From an uncultured bacterium (GTDB lineage: Bacteria; Bacteroidota; Bacteroidia; Bacteroidales; Bacteroidaceae), in the NCBI GenBank assembly GCA_905216025.1, contig CAJMSE010000007.1, positions 1 to 64,000 on the forward strand: a DNA stretch of 64,000 bases. Reading direction: 5' to 3'. Below are positions 62,248 to 64,000 of this stretch, one piece after another. Positions within the stretch are counted from its first letter, which is position 1. Each line of letters starts with the position of its first letter. The position numbers and the translations under genes were made by a program. Below the pieces are notes generated by a model. It was not told where the DNA came from and ran no database searches. It saw nothing but the letters and a program-made list of their open reading frames with translations.

Positions 62248-64000
62248 ATGGATAAACTGTTCCTCATAGACGCTTACGCGCTGATATACCGTTCATACTA
62301 TGCCCTCATCCGCAGCCCGAGAATAAACTCGAAGGGGCTCAACACCTCGGCGGTGATGGGATTCGTCAACACTCTCAACGAGGTGATGACCAAGGAGAAG
62401 CCCACCCACATCGGCGTGGCCTTCGACCCGGCCGGCCCCACGTTCCGCCACGAGGCCTACCCCGAGTATAAGGCGCAGCGCGAGGCGTGCCCCGAAGACA
62501 TTAAGATGTCGGTGCCGATCATCAAGGACATACTCGAGGCCTTCCGCATACCCATCATCGAGGTGGCGGGCTACGAGGCCGACGACGTCATCGGCACCCT
62601 CGCCGTGAAGGCGGCCGAGGCCGGGGTGACCACATACATGCTCACCCCGGACAAGGACTACGGCCAGCTCATCCGCCCGAACGTATACATGTACCGCCCG
62701 CGCCACGGCAATGCGGGATATGAGATACTGGGCGAGGCCGAGGTGGAAGCAAAGTACGGCATCGCCTCGCCGCTCCAGGTGATAGACCTGCTCGGACTGA
62801 TGGGCGACGCGTCGGATAACATTCCCGGATGCCCGGGCGTGGGAGAGAAGACCGCCGTGAAACTGATCAGCGAGTTCGGAAGCATCGAAGAGCTGCTCGC
62901 CGGCACCGACCGGCTGAAGGGTGCGCTCCGGAAGAAGGTGGAGGAGAACCGCAAGCAGATCGAGTTCTCAAAGTTCCTCGCCACCATCAGGACAGACGTC
63001 CCCACCCCACTCGACCTCGACGCCCTCGCCGTGAGCGAGCCGGACGAGGACCGGCTGCGCCAAATCTTCACCGAACTGGAGTTTAAGAGCTTCGCAGAGA
63101 GGATTCTTAAAAAACCTGAAAAGAAGCAAAAAAGCGACAATGCGCAACTCGATCTCTTTGCCGAAAATACGCCCGACGGGACGGAAAGCTCCGAATTTTC
63201 GAGTTTTGAGAGCCTTAAAACCACCCCGCATGACTATCAACTCATTGATACAGAGGACGGAATGCGGCGTATTTATGACTATTTTAAGACAAAGCAAATT
63301 CTCAGTTTAGACACAGAGACCACCTCGACGGACGCAATCGACGCCGAACTGGTGGGTCTGAGCTTCGCCGTCGAGGAAAACGAGGCTTTCTACGTGCCCG
63401 TTCCGGCCGAACGTGAAGAAGCTCAAAAAATTGTAAACATATTTAAACCGCTATACGAAGACCCGCAAATCATGAAGGTGGGGCAGAATCTCAAGTACGA
63501 CCTCGAGGTGCTGGCGCGCTACGGCGTGACCCTCGCCGGCCGGATGTTCGACACGATGATAGCCCACTACCTCATCCAGCCGGAGCTCCGCCACAACATG
63601 GACTACATGGCCGAGGCCTACCTCCGATACCGGACGATACACATCGACGAGCTCATCGGCCCGAAGGGGAAAAGTCAAAAGTCGATGCGCGACCTGACGC
63701 CGGCCGACGTCTACGAGTATGCGGCCGAGGATGCAGACATCACCCTGAAACTGAAAAACAGGCTCGAGCCCGAGCTGAAGCGGCTCGGCGCCGAGTCGCT
63801 GTTTTACGACATCGAGATGCCGCTCATGCCGGTGCTCGCCGAGATAGAGATGCAGGGCGTGCGGATAGACACCGGTTCGCTGAAGGAAACGTCAAGAGTT
63901 CTTACCGCCCGGATGGAGGAGATAGAGCAGCGGATTTACGAGCTGGCCGGCGAACGGTTCAACATAGCGTCTCCCAAGCAGGTGGGCGACATCCTCTTCG
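62248..64000 (+). CDS. polA: DNA polymerase I (3' end outside window)
   Basis: Fills gaps and removes RNA primers during replication and repair. 584 codons are present. The N-terminal 5' nuclease domain (about 1-290) has LFLIDAYALIYRSYYA, AFDPAGPTFRHEAYPEYKAQR, YEADDVIGTLA and GDASDNIPGCPGVGEKTA. The 3'-5' exonuclease domain follows with ExoI LDTETTS, ExoII NLKYDLEVL and ExoIII YAAEDADI, so proofreading residues look intact. The beginning of the polymerase domain (EIEMQGVRIDTGSL; FNIASPKQVGDILF) is seen before the sequence ends. ATG at 62248 is the only suitable start. Confidence 0.97.
   Translation, partial: MDKLFLIDAYALIYRSYYALIRSPRINSKGLNTSAVMGFVNTLNEVMTKEKPTHIGVAFDPAGPTFRHEAYPEYKAQREACPEDIKMSVPIIKDILEAFRIPIIEVAGYEADDVIGTLAVKAAEAGVTTYMLTPDKDYGQLIRPNVYMYRPRHGNAGYEILGEAEVEAKYGIASPLQVIDLLGLMGDASDNIPGCPGVGEKTAVKLISEFGSIEELLAGTDRLKGALRKKVEENRKQIEFSKFLATIRTDVPTPLDLDALAVSEPDEDRLRQIFTELEFKSFAERILKKPEKKQKSDNAQLDLFAENTPDGTESSEFSSFESLKTTPHDYQLIDTEDGMRRIYDYFKTKQILSLDTETTSTDAIDAELVGLSFAVEENEAFYVPVPAEREEAQKIVNIFKPLYEDPQIMKVGQNLKYDLEVLARYGVTLAGRMFDTMIAHYLIQPELRHNMDYMAEAYLRYRTIHIDELIGPKGKSQKSMRDLTPADVYEYAAEDADITLKLKNRLEPELKRLGAESLFYDIEMPLMPVLAEIEMQGVRIDTGSLKETSRVLTARMEEIEQRIYELAGERFNIASPKQVGDILF

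Overview
The window looks like chromosome of a plant-polysaccharide-degrading Bacteroidales bacterium, most likely Prevotella or a close relative. Evidence: two SusC/SusD pairs, many secreted glycan-degrading enzymes with Prevotella-style C-terminal tails, weak Shine-Dalgarno sites, and repeated use of the Bacteroidetes -7 promoter element TAnnTTTG. No rRNA, tRNA, CRISPR array or complete insertion sequence was recognised. The genus is inferred from gene content only.

Layout. 0-6.3 kb: a truncated DEAD-box helicase, a PL9 pectate lyase whose leader carries nine TTGACA hexamers spaced exactly 11 bp apart, a LOG-family protein, a flavo-diiron protein and a PfkB sugar kinase. 6.4-11.3 kb: a signalling locus with a hybrid histidine kinase, an NtrC-type sigma-54 response regulator and a 63-residue exported protein. 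The small gene has its own consensus sigma-54 promoter, a candidate enhancer and a terminator. A YjbQ-family gene lies upstream of the kinase. 11.4-19.2 kb: a modular GH10 xylanase, an SGNH-hydrolase lipoprotein with a highly structured leader, a prolyl oligopeptidase and an Rpn/PDDEXK-family nuclease.

19.3-47.9 kb is one large minus-strand polysaccharide utilization locus. In order of transcription it encodes a secreted protein built of three similar beta-sandwich-like modules, a GH51+GH43-like arabinofuranosidase fusion, a FAS1 lipoprotein, SusC, SusD, two more FAS1 lipoproteins, a second SusC, a second SusD and a GH128-like hydrolase. A strong terminator follows the first gene; another follows the last. 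With the nearby xylanase and pectate lyase, the gene set points to plant cell-wall glycans, probably arabinose-decorated.

48.4-52.5 kb: the fumarate reductase/succinate dehydrogenase operon (C-A-B), interrupted between A and B by a four-helix-bundle gene of the 23S rRNA intervening-sequence family flanked by simple repeats. 52.6-60.1 kb: a housekeeping run mnmG-apt-uvrC-dtd-mazG-like-deoC with two parS-like sites, which may mark the origin-proximal domain. 60.4-64 kb: a second four-helix-bundle gene, a polyprenyl diphosphate synthase and the start of polA, which runs off the end.

Intergenic spaces hold several dispersed repeat families: a 58-bp-arm inverted repeat related to one 52 kb away, tandem 19-bp palindromes with 22-bp period at two loci 43 kb apart, and CTCCCC/GGGGAG palindromes. 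The signalling locus at 6.4-10.8 kb is the best candidate for a little-described system.
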